From Gammaproteobacteria bacterium (GTDB taxonomy: Bacteria; Pseudomonadota; Gammaproteobacteria; Pseudomonadales; Halieaceae), in assembly GCA_024742415.1 (NCBI GenBank), contig JANSYN010000003.1, positions 124,001 through 188,000 on the forward strand: DNA of 64,000 nt, in the 5' to 3' direction. A model generated the notes under the pieces. That model was not told the origin of the DNA. It searched no databases and saw only the letters and a list, made by a program, of their open reading frames with translations. The position numbers and the translations under genes were made by a program. Positions 63,502 through 64,000 of this stretch are shown here, in pieces (positions within the stretch are counted from its first letter, which is position 1; every line of letters starts with the position of its first letter).

Positions 63502-64000
63502 CTAGAAACTGTATGAAACAAAGGCGGTTGGACCATAGAACTGCACATCAAAAACGACCTCACGCGATGACGGTGCATACGTAAGATCGACATCTACGAC
63601 TTCGTAGCCCACACCCACTGCAAATCTGTCGGTGATGCGATAGTCGGTTTTTACGCTACCGAAAAGATACCGCCCATCGTAGTCGCCGGCGTTGGCGCTC
63701 AACAGGCCGACACCGCCATAGATGGCCCATTTGGGCGTGAGGGCATACACACCGTGCAGCCGAATATTCGGCAACGGTGCCAGCAAATCGTCGGCGGCAG
63801 CCGTCCGAGAGGTTGCCAGGTCGCCGGCAAACACCGCTGCATCAAAGCTCACGGAAAAATCGAACGCGTGCAAGCCGATCCCAAGCTGCAGCTCGGCCTG
63901 ATCACTGCGGTAGACGCTATAAAATACGTCTATCAGCAGTGCATCTACCGAGAACTCGCTGTCCAGCGAGGCCCCTGCCTCAAACGCTGTACCGTCAAAT
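63502..64000 (-). CDS. Outer-membrane beta-barrel protein (partial, N-terminus outside window)
   Basis: The last 165 residues of a protein whose frame is open to the window edge. Alternating beta strands (NIRLHGVYALTPKWAIYGGVGLL, YLFGSVKTDYRITDRFAVGVGYEVVDVDLTY, each listed across the barrel) and the final strand GPTAFVSYSF with terminal Phe, the recognition signal for BAM-mediated insertion. The function is unknown. Confidence 0.8.
   Translation of the reverse strand, partial: FDGTAFEAGASLDSEFSVDALLIDVFYSVYRSDQAELQLGIGLHAFDFSVSFDAAVFAGDLATSRTAAADDLLAPLPNIRLHGVYALTPKWAIYGGVGLLSANAGDYDGRYLFGSVKTDYRITDRFAVGVGYEVVDVDLTYAPSSREVVFDVQFYGPTAFVSYSF

Noticed and set aside
1-64000. CRISPR arrays, rRNA genes and insertion sequences
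   Set aside because: No regularly spaced repeats, rRNA sequence or transposase with terminal inverted repeats was found by reading the window.

Overview
The window is a chromosomal segment of a Gram-negative gammaproteobacterium, probably a marine, Pseudomonadales/Cellvibrionales-like lineage. This rests on gene content and order: a Pseudomonas-type sulfite reductase followed by a DUF934 gene, the order tRNA-Leu/tig/clpP/clpX/lon/hupB/ppiD, the block fabF-pabC-mltG-tmk-holB-pilZ, a Tus sulfur relay with a DsrC-type TusE, and an outer-membrane barrel ending in Phe. I cannot name genus or species from sequence alone.

Layout. 1-4.5 kb: an AddA-like helicase (cut by the window edge) and an AddB-like Fe-S nuclease. 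4.6-10.6 kb: DAHP synthase, NfuA, cobalamin-dependent MetH and a DUF2970 protein. 11-16.3 kb: sulfite reductase, DUF934, a CPA2 antiporter and EtfAB. 16.5-20.9 kb: ETF-quinone oxidoreductase, DUF1285, a permuted NlpC/P60 hydrolase and SerA. 20.9-29.5 kb: the protein quality-control block PpiD, HU, Lon, ClpX, ClpP, trigger factor and tRNA-Leu(UAG). 29.7-31.2 kb: a GH84 O-GlcNAcase-like protein and an orphan locus ending in a strong terminator. 31.2-39.6 kb: PilZ, replication and fatty-acid genes, with plsX and fabH missing between rpmF and fabD. 39.7-45.1 kb: Maf/YceF, RluC, RNase E with a long leader, tRNA-Ser(UGA). 45.4-52.1 kb: a BI-1 protein, TusDCB-TusE-YbiB-TrmA, a winged-helix/PD-(D/E)XK protein, a dimeric dUTPase and a secreted protein.

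52.1-61.3 kb: the notable region, a complete-looking 9.2-kb integrative element inserted into the 3' half of a tRNA-Leu(UAA) gene and bounded by a perfect 56-bp direct repeat. It carries a tyrosine integrase, an AlpA-like regulator, a zinc-finger primase, a RepA-type hexameric helicase, a CACACACCG repeat cluster that could be its origin, a stand-alone Spo11/topoisomerase VI A-like protein (Mini-A-like), an HTH protein, an HK97-fold major capsid protein, two small virion-type proteins and a P27-family small terminase. It has no large terminase, portal, protease or tail gene. Two genes on the opposite strand at the right end (a 57-residue membrane protein and a lipoprotein) look like cargo. I read it as a phage satellite that makes its own capsid protein and its own packaging-specificity subunit and would borrow the rest from a helper phage. 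This is the best candidate here for an undescribed system.

61.6-64 kb: host sequence resumes with a sodium-dependent SNF-family transporter, a LEA14-like lipoprotein and the C-terminal part of an outer-membrane beta-barrel protein.
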